NCBI GenBank assembly: GCA_032622095.1
Contig: CP136062.1
Span: 195,555,887-195,619,886, forward strand
From: Siphonodentalium dalli
Taxonomy: Eukaryota > Mollusca > Scaphopoda > Gadilida > Siphonodentaliidae
Reading direction: 5' to 3'
DNA: 64,000 nucleotides
Of the stretch, positions 53,600-64,000 are shown piece after piece. Position numbers and translations under genes: made by a program. The notes below the pieces were generated by a model that did no database searches, was not told the DNA's origin, and saw only the letters and a program-made list of their open reading frames with translations. Position 1 is the stretch's first letter, and each line of letters starts with the position of its first letter.

Positions 53600-55020
53600 A
53601 AGTGTATTAACCTGAACTCACAGGACTTAAGGTTAGCGTAATTTGGGCATATGAAGCTAAAGCTAAAATTAAACAAGAACACATCCATAGGGCATGGCAA
53701 AATACTATATATCTGTGCTAATTCCAATAAAGGGTCATAACTTAGCGGGCAGAACCCAAATTCAAAATAGACCTGTATTTGTGCTAGCAAAAACCTTACC
53801 CACATACCAAATTTCATTCCATTCAGTTGAGACTATCTAAAGTTATCACCCAGAAACCAAAAGAGAATGAACAGACAGACAGACAGACCAATAGCATAAT
53901 ACTTCCCATTTTTTAAAAGCGGGTTAAAAGCTGGCGTATAAAAATTTAGACAAGAAACTTGAAATCCTTGCATTTGGTTTCCAAGAATGATTGATTTAAA
54001 GACATATTATGGACTTGTTCGGGTGCGTCAAACTGATAAATTACAGACATCGCCCAAAATCTCGAAAGAAATCAACCATACAACTCCATAGAAAACACTG
54101 TGTGAACTATGCTCAATTGTAACCGTTTACATCTCGATTCGGGATGCAACAATCGGTGATAAACTAACGCAAATGATTTCATCCTCGATATCATTGCATT
54201 TAATAAATATATAATACTGATGGTGTGTGTTGTAAATTTGGATTAATATTCATAAAAATAACTACTTTGAGCAAGATTATTCTCAATTTCTATTTGATCA
54301 ACCAACCGGAGTGTTTTACATCACTTTAAGGATGTACTAGTATATATGGATATCAATATGGAATCATTGTTTCTCAGTACAGTCTCATTAAATCTAGACC
54401 AAGATATCATTTCAATCAACACTAGGTCTAGAGTGTCCCATGGAATAAATTATTTCAAACGGAAGAAATCGTGCCAATGAAATGACAGGCAGAGAGTATA
54501 TGTTCTTCGAGATATCAGCTGTCCACACACAATTACAAATTTTGTCCCGCAGTTTGTCATTTTGTCCCCTTATCCCACAGTTTAATTGTTATGTCTTGCA
54601 CCAATGCAAAGGAAGGACGAACAATTAAGAAGAGAAGAAGTAAAATAAAACAAGAGCATCACTACATGTAGGTCGTGGAAAATATGCATGTGGTAATTTC
54701 AACAATGGGCCATACCTGTAACTCCGGTGAAAATTTGACGGGTACAATTAACTTCTAAGTTTGTCATAAAATGTCACGTATAATAAGGTTGTAGAATCGT
54801 TAAACTGCCGTAGCACCGTGGTTGTCAAGCCGCAGAATCGTGAAATTAGTCGTAGAATCGTCAAAACGATTGTGCTGTGTGCACTTGAATCTATCAGTAA
54901 CGGCACCGAAGCCACTATTGCGATACCACCCCCGGAACCGTCCCGTACCGATAGTTCTGGAATCGCCGGAACTTTGAGAAGCCTGCAATAAAGTGTGAAT
55001 TGAAATACCACTAAAATTCA
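53600..55020. other. Region upstream of the first coding exon
   Basis: Holds a GGGCCATAACTGTGG-type repeat (53690-53915, minor changes), the inverted partner of 49190-49580 (54010-54340), a second repeat start (54649, AACAAGAGCATCACTAC) and the ACGATTC repeat (54780-54885). The promoter or non-coding first exon of the PARP14-like gene may be here or further right; no convincing TATA box or exon could be chosen. Confidence 0.5.
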
Positions 55021-55629
55021 TACTTCAGCGGACAATGGATTCGTCTATAATCCCCACTGAAGTCAGGCTCGTGCTGAGCTCGTTCAACCTGGACCACTGC
55101 CTGACATGGAATTTACACCGGTCAGGCAGCCAAGTTGACTTATCAAGACCATCTGCTGGCCGTAACCCGGTAGCTGGAGACCACCAGCTACCTGGGGGTG
55201 GAGGAGCGAAGAAGAGGACGTGGAGAAGGAAGAAGACCCCCTCCCGCAGAAGAAGAGACGCGGACAGGAGAGCCAAGTGGAAACAGGGGCGAGCTGAGAG
55301 ATGCCCAGGTCCCCCCACTTGGCCTCCCTGACGATATCACCACCAGATGCAGGGACGCGGTCGCCATTCCGGATGTCCCTGCTATCGTCACCGAGGTCAA
55401 CGGAAACAGGGACGCGGATACCACCCCGGACGTTCCTGTCGCTGACTTCGGGGTGGAGATGGACACCTTGGACACCGGAATACCATCAGAGCCCGGTGTC
55501 CTCCATCTCCACCAGCGACAACAACAACACCAGTAACACCACCAGCAGTTCTGCCGCTTCCATCGCAGAAACAAAGAACTACTGCGAAGATGTAAAAAGA
55601 TGGGCCAACGAAATTCTAGAAAAATCTAA

Positions 55630-58461
55630 ACAAGACAGTCAAAGACTGTGGGGTCGCTCACCAGACTGCAAAGACTGATGAGACTGGGACTCTGGAGACC
55701 ACAATAGTCAGAACTTTTCATAAGCACTTTGAAAAAAGTAGATCTAAACACGATATGTGGCTAGAGAGGCTTCAGTAGTGTACAGTGGGTAATTTCAAGG
55801 TGAATATCCACCATGAAATTGCCCACTGTTCACTACTGATCACCCCCCTCCTCCAGCTCAACAAGTCCCCTCCCGACCGGGCTCCAGACTCCCAAGTCTT
55901 GGGTTGGAATTTCACAACCGACATCTCAAACTTTCTCAATTTTTGGAAATTTCCAATCTCACACGCACCTTTTTATAAAACCATTTAGACATGTTTGAAG
56001 CCCATTTATCCATGGACCCAAAACACCATACATGTATGTCAGATTAATCAGTTAGGTAGTTCCAAGGGAGATGTTTTAATGAATTTGGTATTTCAATGAT
56101 TTTTTAAACACAAAATTGTTAACTCCCCATAGCCCCCGTCATTTCTTAACAGGTTGACCTGATGTTAACAAATCTGAATATCAGTCACTAAAGGATCATC
56201 CATACTATATGTAAGCTAAATAGTCCAACCTCTCTTGAGAAGACAATTTAAGAATGACTATAGAGACATACAGTTATGTCCCTGGTCCCACCCTATTTAA
56301 CCTGGTGACCACATCTGAATAAATTTCAATACCAGACACCAAAGAACCCTTCATACTAAATATCAGCAAAATAGACCTGTTAACATTTGTGGCGATTTCG
56401 GTCGAACAGTTTAACCCGAAGTAGGAAAATGTGGACTGTTACTGGTTGAAAAATCAAATCTACAGCCTCATTGCCTCCACCCAGGCAGCTTAGAAATCAA
56501 TAGGAATCTATATATTATTATACCAGTATCAAACAGCATACATACAGGTAGGGTGGGTGGTTGAGAGTTAAATCTCTTATCTCTGCCCTTATTTGAACAA
56601 ATGTGAATCCCCATCTATGAGATCTATTCATCTAGAAATTTCAAACGGTAGATTTTAAGAGTTGAAGAAAACTGATTTTCCTCAAAACTTTCCTAAAAAT
56701 GACCTCACGTGTACAAATCTGAACCCCACTCACCAAAGGACCCTCCATACCAAAAGCTAAATAGGCCTGATGGTTTCTGAAGAATTACTACGGAGGGAAA
56801 GAGTTATGGCCCTGGCTTCTCACCTATATGACCTGTACTCATTTGAACAAATCTGAATGTGAGTCAAAATATATAAACCATTTCGGTCTTTAATATGTAT
56901 GTGGAGAAGAACAAAATTGATGGACGGATGGAAACATCCCAACAGAGGGATGGACGGGAGGACATACTGACAGACAAATTCAATCCAATATACCCCCCCC
57001 CCAAGTTTTATTAGCAAATCAGGGTATAATGAGTACAACTGGATAGGTGGTGGTTAAGAATATAATAGTGGAACAGCCAAGCCTGAATATAGTGTCTGAC
57101 TTTTGCAGAATGAGGTCACTAAAGGGTGAATTTAGTGCTGCAATCCTGTAAGGTGGGCTAGCATCACCAAATTCACCCTCTGTGGACCTCATTATGCTTA
57201 GGCCTCAACTGCCATTGGAGACATAGGAACAGATTGAAGTTGTCCAGTTAATTGTTGATGTGCACCCATTGGGCACTTCAATTATCAATTTTATCTTCTG
57301 ACAGCAAATTAGGGAATATAGAAACTGAACAGAAGGGAAAAAGTAAGTAGAAATGTCAATTTAAGACCTGTATACTTCCCTGAAGATGAGGCCTAAGCAG
57401 AATGAGGTCCCTGGAGAGTGTATTTGGTGATGCTAGCCTACTGTGCAGAGTAGCATCACTAAATTCACCCTCTGGGGACCTCATTCTGCAAATGTCAGAC
57501 ATACAGCATTTTGTTTTGATATGATATGTTAATGATACACACAGAGCATGACTGTTTACACCTAGCTGTCAGCCAGCTAGATAACATCTGAATTGATGAC
57601 TGTTATTAACTCTTTCTGTCTGGGGCTAATACCATACTTTATGGATGTTACAAGGTGTCAGTTTTTCTAATTAATTTTTTCTTGACTGCAGTGGGTGCAG
57701 GGCGGCGCAGATTGGGGGGGGGGGGGTGGTAGTGGGGACACGGGTGTAGAGGGGTGAGGAGGGAAAGGGGTGGAATGGGGTGTTTTGTGTCTAAAAAAAT
57801 ACAAAAAATCAGGGGTTAAAATGAAAAAAAAAAATTTGTATTGGTTCATTTTGAATTGTGATTTGTTTTTTGAATTGAGCAAGGATTTAAATTTAACAAT
57901 ATTTTTTTTTTTTTTTTTTTATTTTTTTTTTAAAGTTATGTTCCTGAAACGGCCCCTATTTGACACACTGACCCCTTTTGAACAAATCTGAACCCCAGTC
58001 ACACAAGGACCCACCATACAAAATATTAGCTAAATCGGCCTGATGATTCTGGAGAAGAAGTCATTCTAATAATTACTAGGGAGAATAGAGTTATGTCCCT
58101 GATTCTGCCCCTATTTGACCCAGTGACCCCATTTGAACAAATCTGACCCCCAGTCACTCAAGGACCTTCCATACCAAATATAAGCTAAATAGGCCTGATT
58201 GTTCTTGAAAAGAAGTTGTTTTAAGAATTACTATGGCGGGAAAGAGTTATGGCCCTAGCTTCGCAACTATTTGACTCAGTGACCTTATTTTAACAAATCT
58301 GAGTCTGAGTCAAGCAGGGAACATCCACACCAAATATGAACTCATTTGGCCTTATGATACTGGAGAAGAAGATGATTGTTGACGGACGGACGGACGGACG
58401 GACGACGGACGAGGAGTGATGACTATAGCTCCACCGGAGACTTCGTCTCAGGTGAGCTAAA
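55630..58461 (+). mobile_element. GCTCACCTGA-family repeat, copy C4 (2.83 kb, both ends)
   Basis: ACAAGACAGTCAAAGACTG to CACCGGAGACTTCGTCTCAG and GTGAGCTAAAA. It is the near twin of 28433-31266, 27 kb away, with the same nested hAT-like foldback (57078-57505) and the same G run (57713-57726 against 30531-30541). Short A/T-run length differences dominate. Confidence 0.82.
57078..57505. mobile_element. hAT-like foldback MITE, long form, within copy C4
   Basis: CAAGCCTGAATATAGTGTC start after GGAACAGC; two GCAGAATGAGG hairpins; right tip deleted in the same place as at 30331, so both were copied together. Confidence 0.8.
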
Positions 58462-58919
58462 AACAGACAGAACAAGCGTTAGCGGCAGCATCATCATCAT
58501 CAACAACAACAACAACAACAGCACCAACCGATAGAAAAAAGAAGGAACGGAAAAAGAAAAAAATCCATGTCTAGATCATTGTTCATCCCTCATTGTTATG
58601 TGTACATGTATGTCTCACCATATCATAACCCCCAATATCATTTCAAAGTGGGTTGTAGGGGAGGTGTCCCGCCCCTCCCAAATCCTCCCGGGTTGAATCC
58701 CAAATTCCCAATAAACAAACACTAAAATTTGGGCATTCGATGAGTGTTCTTGGTTAATTTGATGTCAGTAAAGTCGGTACTGTGACTAAATAGGGTTATT
58801 ATAGTACTGAATTATACTGGTGACCATTGAGCAATGACTGTAATCTCAAGAAAACATGCATCATGTTCTGAGTAATTAGCCAGGTTGTGTAAATCACCTA
58901 TATTTATGAGTGAGATTAG

Positions 58920-59120
58920 ATTTCACCAGCTTGGTCCAGTCGGTGGAGTGCTCAGTGCAATAAGCCGCTGACGAAGTTGGTTCTAGCCCCTACAAACGCG
59001 GATTCGTGATCCATGCCAAGGGCGGGTAATCAGATTTGTGTATATGGGCAAATTTGTCAGTTGCTTTCTACATGCAGTGGCATTATTTCCATGTGAAATT
59101 TACTCTCTGCATGGTCATTA
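58920..59120 (+). repeat. Possible tRNA-derived SINE
   Basis: CTTGGTCCAGTCGGTGGAGTG resembles an A box (TGGCNNAGTGG). GTTGGTTCTAGCCCCT, about 45 bases later, resembles a B box. The tail after it (GGCAAATTTGTCAGTTGC) has no recognised core. A single copy in the window, so weakly supported. Confidence 0.35.
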
Positions 59121-59129
59121 TTCCACCCA

Positions 59130-59790
59130 TAATACTGAGAACGTCGTGATATATGGCGCACATATATTATAAATGTATTGGATATAGACAACGTGGCTGA
59201 ACGGATATATATATATATACGCTTGACTACCAAAAGATAACAAATCGGGGTTCACGATGAGATGGCTATTGGCATACAATCGCGACCACGGCATATTTAA
59301 TCTGAAGGGTAATAACTCTATAGAGAATGTACATTTACGAAATATGGCCTGTATGGCCGCAAGTCGCCCTGAAATGACGTCAGGGAGAAGTGGATGTCTC
59401 CCTAAAAAAAAAAAACTCCCTGAAGAATTGGTGACTGGATGATCTACTGCTCAGCATAACACTTCCAGTTTATCCTCACCCATGTGTGACCCATGTAGAA
59501 AATCTATTGTGGACAATAATAACAGCTAAAACAATCAGTTCTAATCAATAGTTACTAGCGACAAATAGTCGCACTAAAGCTCCACTTCTCCCTGGTAAGC
59601 CCCCCACTTCTCCTTATTTTTCCAAGAGGGAGAAGTCACTTCTCCCTATATTTTGACCCTAAGCTGGTCCCTGATTTGTATGAGAAATTGCAACACCACA
59701 ATAGATCAACTGTGATGAAATATAAGTCAAATTCTTCTATAGGGTGGGTGGGTGGTTGGGCTTGGGGGAGGTTTGGGTTACGCTCTTTAA
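59130..59790. other. Unassigned sequence with a small (TA)n run
   Basis: A TA run at 59207-59218 and a pair of inverted CTTCTCCCT/AGGGAGAAG blocks (59383-59395 and 59584-59640). No gene or element was recognised. Confidence 0.4.
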
Positions 59791-60000
59791 AACACTTCTT
59801 CAAATATTTCCGTTATTTCGTCAAAAACACTTCTTAAAATATCTCCGTTATTTAGTTAATAAAAATAATTTCCTATTTCTATATTTCGTTCTATTTCGCC
59901 ATTTCGCTGCATTTTTTATTCCGCTATTTCGCTGTATTTTCCTATTTCACTTTTTCGTTGTATTTCATATTTCGATAATTCACTATATTTGACATATTAT
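59790..60000. repeat. T-rich ATTTCGC(T/C) degenerate tandem array
   Basis: Many short units such as ATTTCGTTCTATTTCGCCA, ATTTCGCTGCATTT and CTATTTCGCTGTATTT in about 200 bp, two of them preceded by AAAACACTTCTTAAAATATCTCCG. Confidence 0.65.
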
Positions 60001-60119
60001 GGGATATGGAATTATATGATACCCTACATTCTGATATTCAATCAAACATCACGTGCCACCCGTGCCACTAGCCATCCAATCGTGAACCCCGATTACATAT
60101 TGTTTGCTATAAAATCCTT

Positions 60120-60186
60120 GGCGTATTGGCTGATATACATGTATATATATGTATATATATATATATATATATATAAATATATATAG
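60120..60186. repeat. (TA)n-rich microsatellite
   Basis: Interrupted TA runs with CATGTATATATATG; they abut the next element. Confidence 0.85.
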
Positions 60187-60187
60187 T

Positions 60188-62228
60188 CTGGTCGATAAAA
60201 GGTTTGACCTAGAATAAATTTGGACTAAGTTGATATTTATTCCAATTTGAAGAGGAATATATCCACTACAACATATCCAAAATCGACTAAAATCCGCTTT
60301 GAGCAAACTTCTTTTACAGAGATTTTTAAAAATGCCCATTTTCGATCTTGTGAAGTACGTTTTTCTACAATATCCTTCATCGGCGACACCAGAACTCATT
60401 AATCTTCAATCCGATATACCAGTTTGTGTGAAATTAGAGTATAGAGGGCGAATAGAGTGACAAGGACAGAAAATAATGCATTCGCGGCGATGAAATGGCT
60501 GCCAAAATGGCCGCAACTCCAATCCATGCTACGACGAAAGCAACATATTGGATAACCACCTATAAGCAAAAATACACATTGGTAATTTACAAGCATGTTG
60601 TTATATATCTTTAAAGGTACACATATAATTAAAACAGATCTAACTGAATGATTTATCGATCACTGCTACGCACGTTAACCCAATGATTTATGTTTGGGTT
60701 TTCTGCTTAGAATGCATCCAAACAGTCGGGCCAAAAACAGTTATTTCGGGCATGCAACACACGAACTAATATTTCGTCACACAGTGCATGGTAGTTTCAT
60801 TTGGAATGATGATTAATTATTGAATGTAATGCAGAAACTGAAGTCCACACCCTTGCTGTGTAAATACTAGTTATATTTCCGGAATGTTCAACACTCTCCA
60901 TGATAATAAACCATACACGTATGTCGTAATGCTGATTATACTGTAAAGAAACACTCATCTCTTCAACAGAATAGTACCCTATCTCACTAGATCGAAGAGA
61001 CTGTACATCGTACATTTTATTTAATACGAATTTTCATACTGCTTCCAAACCGGTTTCATAGTAGACAATTTTGTTCAAATTACTTCAATCGGCACTTTAC
61101 AATGGGAATATGTACCACGCAATGCACAATATTAGTTTTCAGTATCTTGTTATTTGAAATTATATTACCTTTGCCACCCACCTACTTGCGCTAAATATCA
61201 GGTCATCAGCGTTTAAAGTTATTAGTTCTGCGTTTACCATTCACTCAATGTTGCTATTTATGGTTTTGTATGCAGCAGATATGTGTTACATTAGGGAGAA
61301 TGGGTAAACGCGGCGATGCGGTTGCAGAAAAGGTAGTACGTTTCGCGTATATGTGGCCTTAGTGCATTTAAGCACATATAATTTCCAGGTATAAATACAG
61401 TCTCTGCCACAGAGTATGTAGGCAAATTTGGTTATGTTGAGAATTTATTGAAGATAGTTTATTGTACTCCTTTGTATTTTGATAAATTGCGTTCATGGTA
61501 TACCACCATGTATTTGTGTGATAAAAGCGAAATATTCATGTTTAATCACTTGACCGGGGGCAACTATGACTACTATTTTAAGACACGGACAATAGGATCT
61601 ACACATTTTGCCTAGTACCATATGAATAGCTCTCAAACTGTTCTATAGTAGTGAATTTTGACATATTTGGCATTGTAGATTTAAAAATCAATGATTATCG
61701 GTCACATTCGTGAGAGTGTTTTCATTACATACATTTCTGCTTCTAGAAAAGGTCACATAGTCAATACATCCCTATTAGATCACATTTAACTGTTTAATTA
61801 CACATATATTACGCGATTCAAGATAAACAGTACAGATAAAACTGCGTTATTCTTCTGTTTCTTGGCGCCCAAAAAGTCCATATTTAATTGTTGTATGAGA
61901 CCTGGCTTTCATATGATTTTGTCCATTTTGGCGGCCATATTGGGACAGGCATTCTACCGATATGGCTTACAACTAAGCATTGTTTGTGTGTATTTTATTT
62001 TATTACTAATTTGGTATTAGTTGGCGCCCCTACCACCGAAATTCAGAATTTTTTCGATACCAACTGCCATCATGGACGCCATCTTGGATTACAGAAAATG
62101 CTCATAGCGGATTTTAGCCGATTTTGGATATGTTATAGAGGATACATTCCTCTTCAAAATGGAATAGAAACCAACTTAGTCCAAATTTATTCTAGGTTGA
62201 CCCTAAAATTTTAGTTTATCGACCAGAC
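60188..62228. mobile_element. 2.04-kb non-autonomous element with about 120-bp inverted ends
   Basis: GTCTGGTCGATAAAAGGTTTG (left) and TTTAGTTTATCGACCAGAC (right) lie between TA pairs (60186-60187 and 62229-62230). The inner arms continue as AATAAATTTGGACTAAGTTG, TTTGAAGAGGAATATATCC and AATCGACTAAAATCCGCT with their complements at 62100-62200. A second inverted patch is ATGGCTGCCAAAATGGCCGC / TTTTGGCGGCCATATTGGG. No transposase frame. The TA duplication suggests Tc1/mariner-type mobilisation. Confidence 0.8.
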
Positions 62229-62230
62229 TA

Positions 62231-64000
62231 ATAATAGCCTCTCAACGTCCGCATCGGAGTTGGCTATTTATAACTGATTGCGGGATGCAACCAAAGAGGT
62301 GACACGGTCGACTACGTGCATTAGGCCACCACATAAGTTGCCCATGCAGCAATGGTGAAGCTGGTTCAAACATCAATGAATTTGATTGTATTGATGTTTC
62401 ATGCAGAGAGGGTATACCTGGAGTCATGATTTTTTAGGTTCAACAGTTGCTTGTCGGCACCAGCCAGTCGGTATATGTTGCTCCTAAACAGATAAAAAAG
62501 TACACTTTTAATGTAGTTATCCAAATTTTAAAAAGTCGTTGTATCAGGTAGCTCATAGATGAAGTTGCACTCACACGCTTTGCTTCCGCGTGAAGAAGAT
62601 CGTTTAACGAATCGATCTATTAACATCAGGATGGCTTACCCTACTATATTATGGTGGACTAGAACACCACAATGCACATGATCATGTAATATATGCATGC
62701 ACTTGATTGCACCATGTTGATTAGAATAAAAAGCACAGGTCTACTTGTATCTGCATAATTCCCAACTTCCCAAATAGTGTGTGGGCCATTCATACACGCC
62801 ACGCACACTGTTTTATATACTGTGTGATGCTATATTCAACATCATTATATATACTGGAGTCTGGGGCACACTGATACACATCGTTCTATGACATATACAT
62901 ATTCTCTCCCAAGAAGGAGGCAATAAAGTGCTCACAAAAGCTCCATATATTACATAGCTTATATATAGAGCCAATACCTACATGTACACAAACGTTGTGT
63001 GTTGAAATCTGCCAACATTATTAGCATTGTCTGCAGAATAACCGGGATAAAGTTAATAAATGTCAGCTACATACAATCCAGCTGAAACTGCCACTGTTTC
63101 ATTGATCAGAGTGTAACCGCAATCGGCAAACCTCGGTGATTTCCGTAGCAACGATAATCCGAGAAGTTGCGATTGAGTGTAACCGGACACCAATATTAAT
63201 GCAGAAGCACTGATAATCACCAATGTGACCAATTACGTTGATCGTGAAGACGTTCAACGGCCTTCCATAGTTTTGTCGTCTCCGCATCGCATGCTGCTCT
63301 TGTAACCACATGCCCTGGGTATAAATACCAGATATACCAATATATACTATAACAGTGACAACACCCCCGTGTACGTGGTATCACCAAACCCGAGGGTATC
63401 GCCAAACCCGAGAAAATGGGAAAGTCATTTTCACGTATATGATATGGGGATATGTTGGTTTCTTTTCGTAAAACAGACAACGAACAACGTCAAAAGAAAG
63501 GGAATTTCATGGCCAATAAGATACACTGAAATATATTGTGACTGATTTGAATGATATTTAGAATCTATGAGCAATATGATAGATGGTGTTTTTTTTCCCC
63601 AAAATCGGACTTGTGAACCTTATCACTGGTATAGTAATATATTGGTATATCTGCTATTTTTCCCCAGGGGCCTGTGCTTGTAACGTCAACTGAATCATCT
63701 ATGGCAGGATACATCAACAGATAATTACATATAATATTTATACGGGGTTTATACAAGTAAAACTACCGATTTGAAATTGCTATCAACCCTAGTTGTACTA
63801 CATATTTAGTACCCTTACTGGCTATATTGGTCCAACTTTGCCCATCGATTTGATACCGGCGAGGTACATGGGCTGAATGACTATAAGTATACCACATAAT
63901 TATGTCACTTAATCATTACAATAGCAATATAAGGGAGTCACTCTAATCCATTGTTTTGGCAGAATTCGACGATCGAGTGCACCCTTATAACCTTGAGTTT
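62231..64000. other. Unassigned sequence at the right edge
   Basis: No exon with family similarity, repeat match or inverted termini was seen on either strand; the short open frames have no recognisable motif. Confidence 0.45.

Larger units (their letters stand above)
55035..58571 (+). pseudogene. Broken ORF1-like retroelement gene interrupted by a 2.8-kb repeat
   Basis: From ATG 55035: MDSSIIPTEVRLVLSSFNLD, WNLHRSGSQVDLSRPSAG, then a basic stretch KKRTWRRKKTPSRRRRDADR. Shifted frames continue LRDAQVPPLGLPDDITT, VPAIVTEVNGNRDADTTPDV and TKNYCEDVKRWANEILEKSK. At about 55628 the copy C4 repeat intervenes. After it, at 58461, the frame goes on with KQTEQALAAASSSSTTTTTT and APTDRKKKERKKKKKIHV and a TAG. 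Short basic proteins of this composition occur in lophotrochozoan non-LTR elements. No reverse transcriptase follows. GC content is higher than in the surroundings. Confidence 0.55.

Noticed and set aside
55188-55574. Minus-strand open frame opposite the ORF1-like gene
   Set aside because: A shadow of the GC-rich plus-strand frame, without motif support.
58920-59020. A functional tRNA gene
   Set aside because: A- and B-box-like blocks are present but no cloverleaf with acceptor stem could be paired; listed only as a possible SINE head.
1-64000. Bacterial-type features such as operons, ribosome binding sites or integrons
   Set aside because: The window has spliced genes, DIRS and LINE elements and no dense coding; it is eukaryotic nuclear DNA.

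Overview
This is eukaryotic nuclear DNA: split genes with GT-AG introns, an AT-rich background, and introns packed with transposon relics. The combination of a multi-RRM PARP14-like gene, DIRS retrotransposons, Tx1/L1-type LINE remnants and long arrays of short diverged repeats suggests a marine lophotrochozoan, most likely a mollusc. That assignment is inference; no species-diagnostic sequence was identified.

The one recognisable host gene runs on the minus strand from about 53.6 kb leftwards and leaves the window at its left edge. Eleven coding exons were reconstructed by joining GT-AG sites with consistent codon phase: 53309-53578, 48505-48793, 46528-46851, 25719-25994, 24405-24583, 20297-20435, 18363-18677, 15592-15837, 10249-10485, 9380-9853 and 1130-2323. 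They give about 1,314 codons without an internal stop. The product has an acidic N-terminus, seven RRM-like repeats, a linker, KH-like folds and the start of a macrodomain. This is the N-terminal part of a PARP14-like ADP-ribosyltransferase. The rest of the macrodomain and any catalytic ART domain must lie beyond position 1.

Nearly everything else is mobile or repeated DNA. At 34.58-42.48 kb lie two degenerate DIRS tyrosine-recombinase retrotransposons fused head to tail. They sit inside an older repeat, and one is itself split by a pogo-like MITE. At 42.58-46.11 kb are large inverted repeats without coding content. Several MITE families have clear target duplications: TTAA (piggyBac-like), TA (pogo/mariner-like) and 8 bp (hAT-like). 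A 70-bp, almost perfect hairpin recurs about nine times, partly inside TTAA elements. Two long families made of internal roughly 170-bp repeats end in TAGCTCAACTT-type or GCTCACCTGA-type inverted termini. A Tx1/L1-like LINE tail lies at 10.5-11.4 kb, and a broken ORF1-like retroelement gene at 55.0-58.6 kb is interrupted by a 2.8-kb repeat.

From 53.6 kb to the right edge no host gene was recognised. This side would hold the 5' UTR and promoter of the PARP14-like gene, but neither could be placed. The most striking patterns are MITEs sitting 13-29 bp from splice sites of the host gene, and the large load of inverted repeats its primary transcript would carry.
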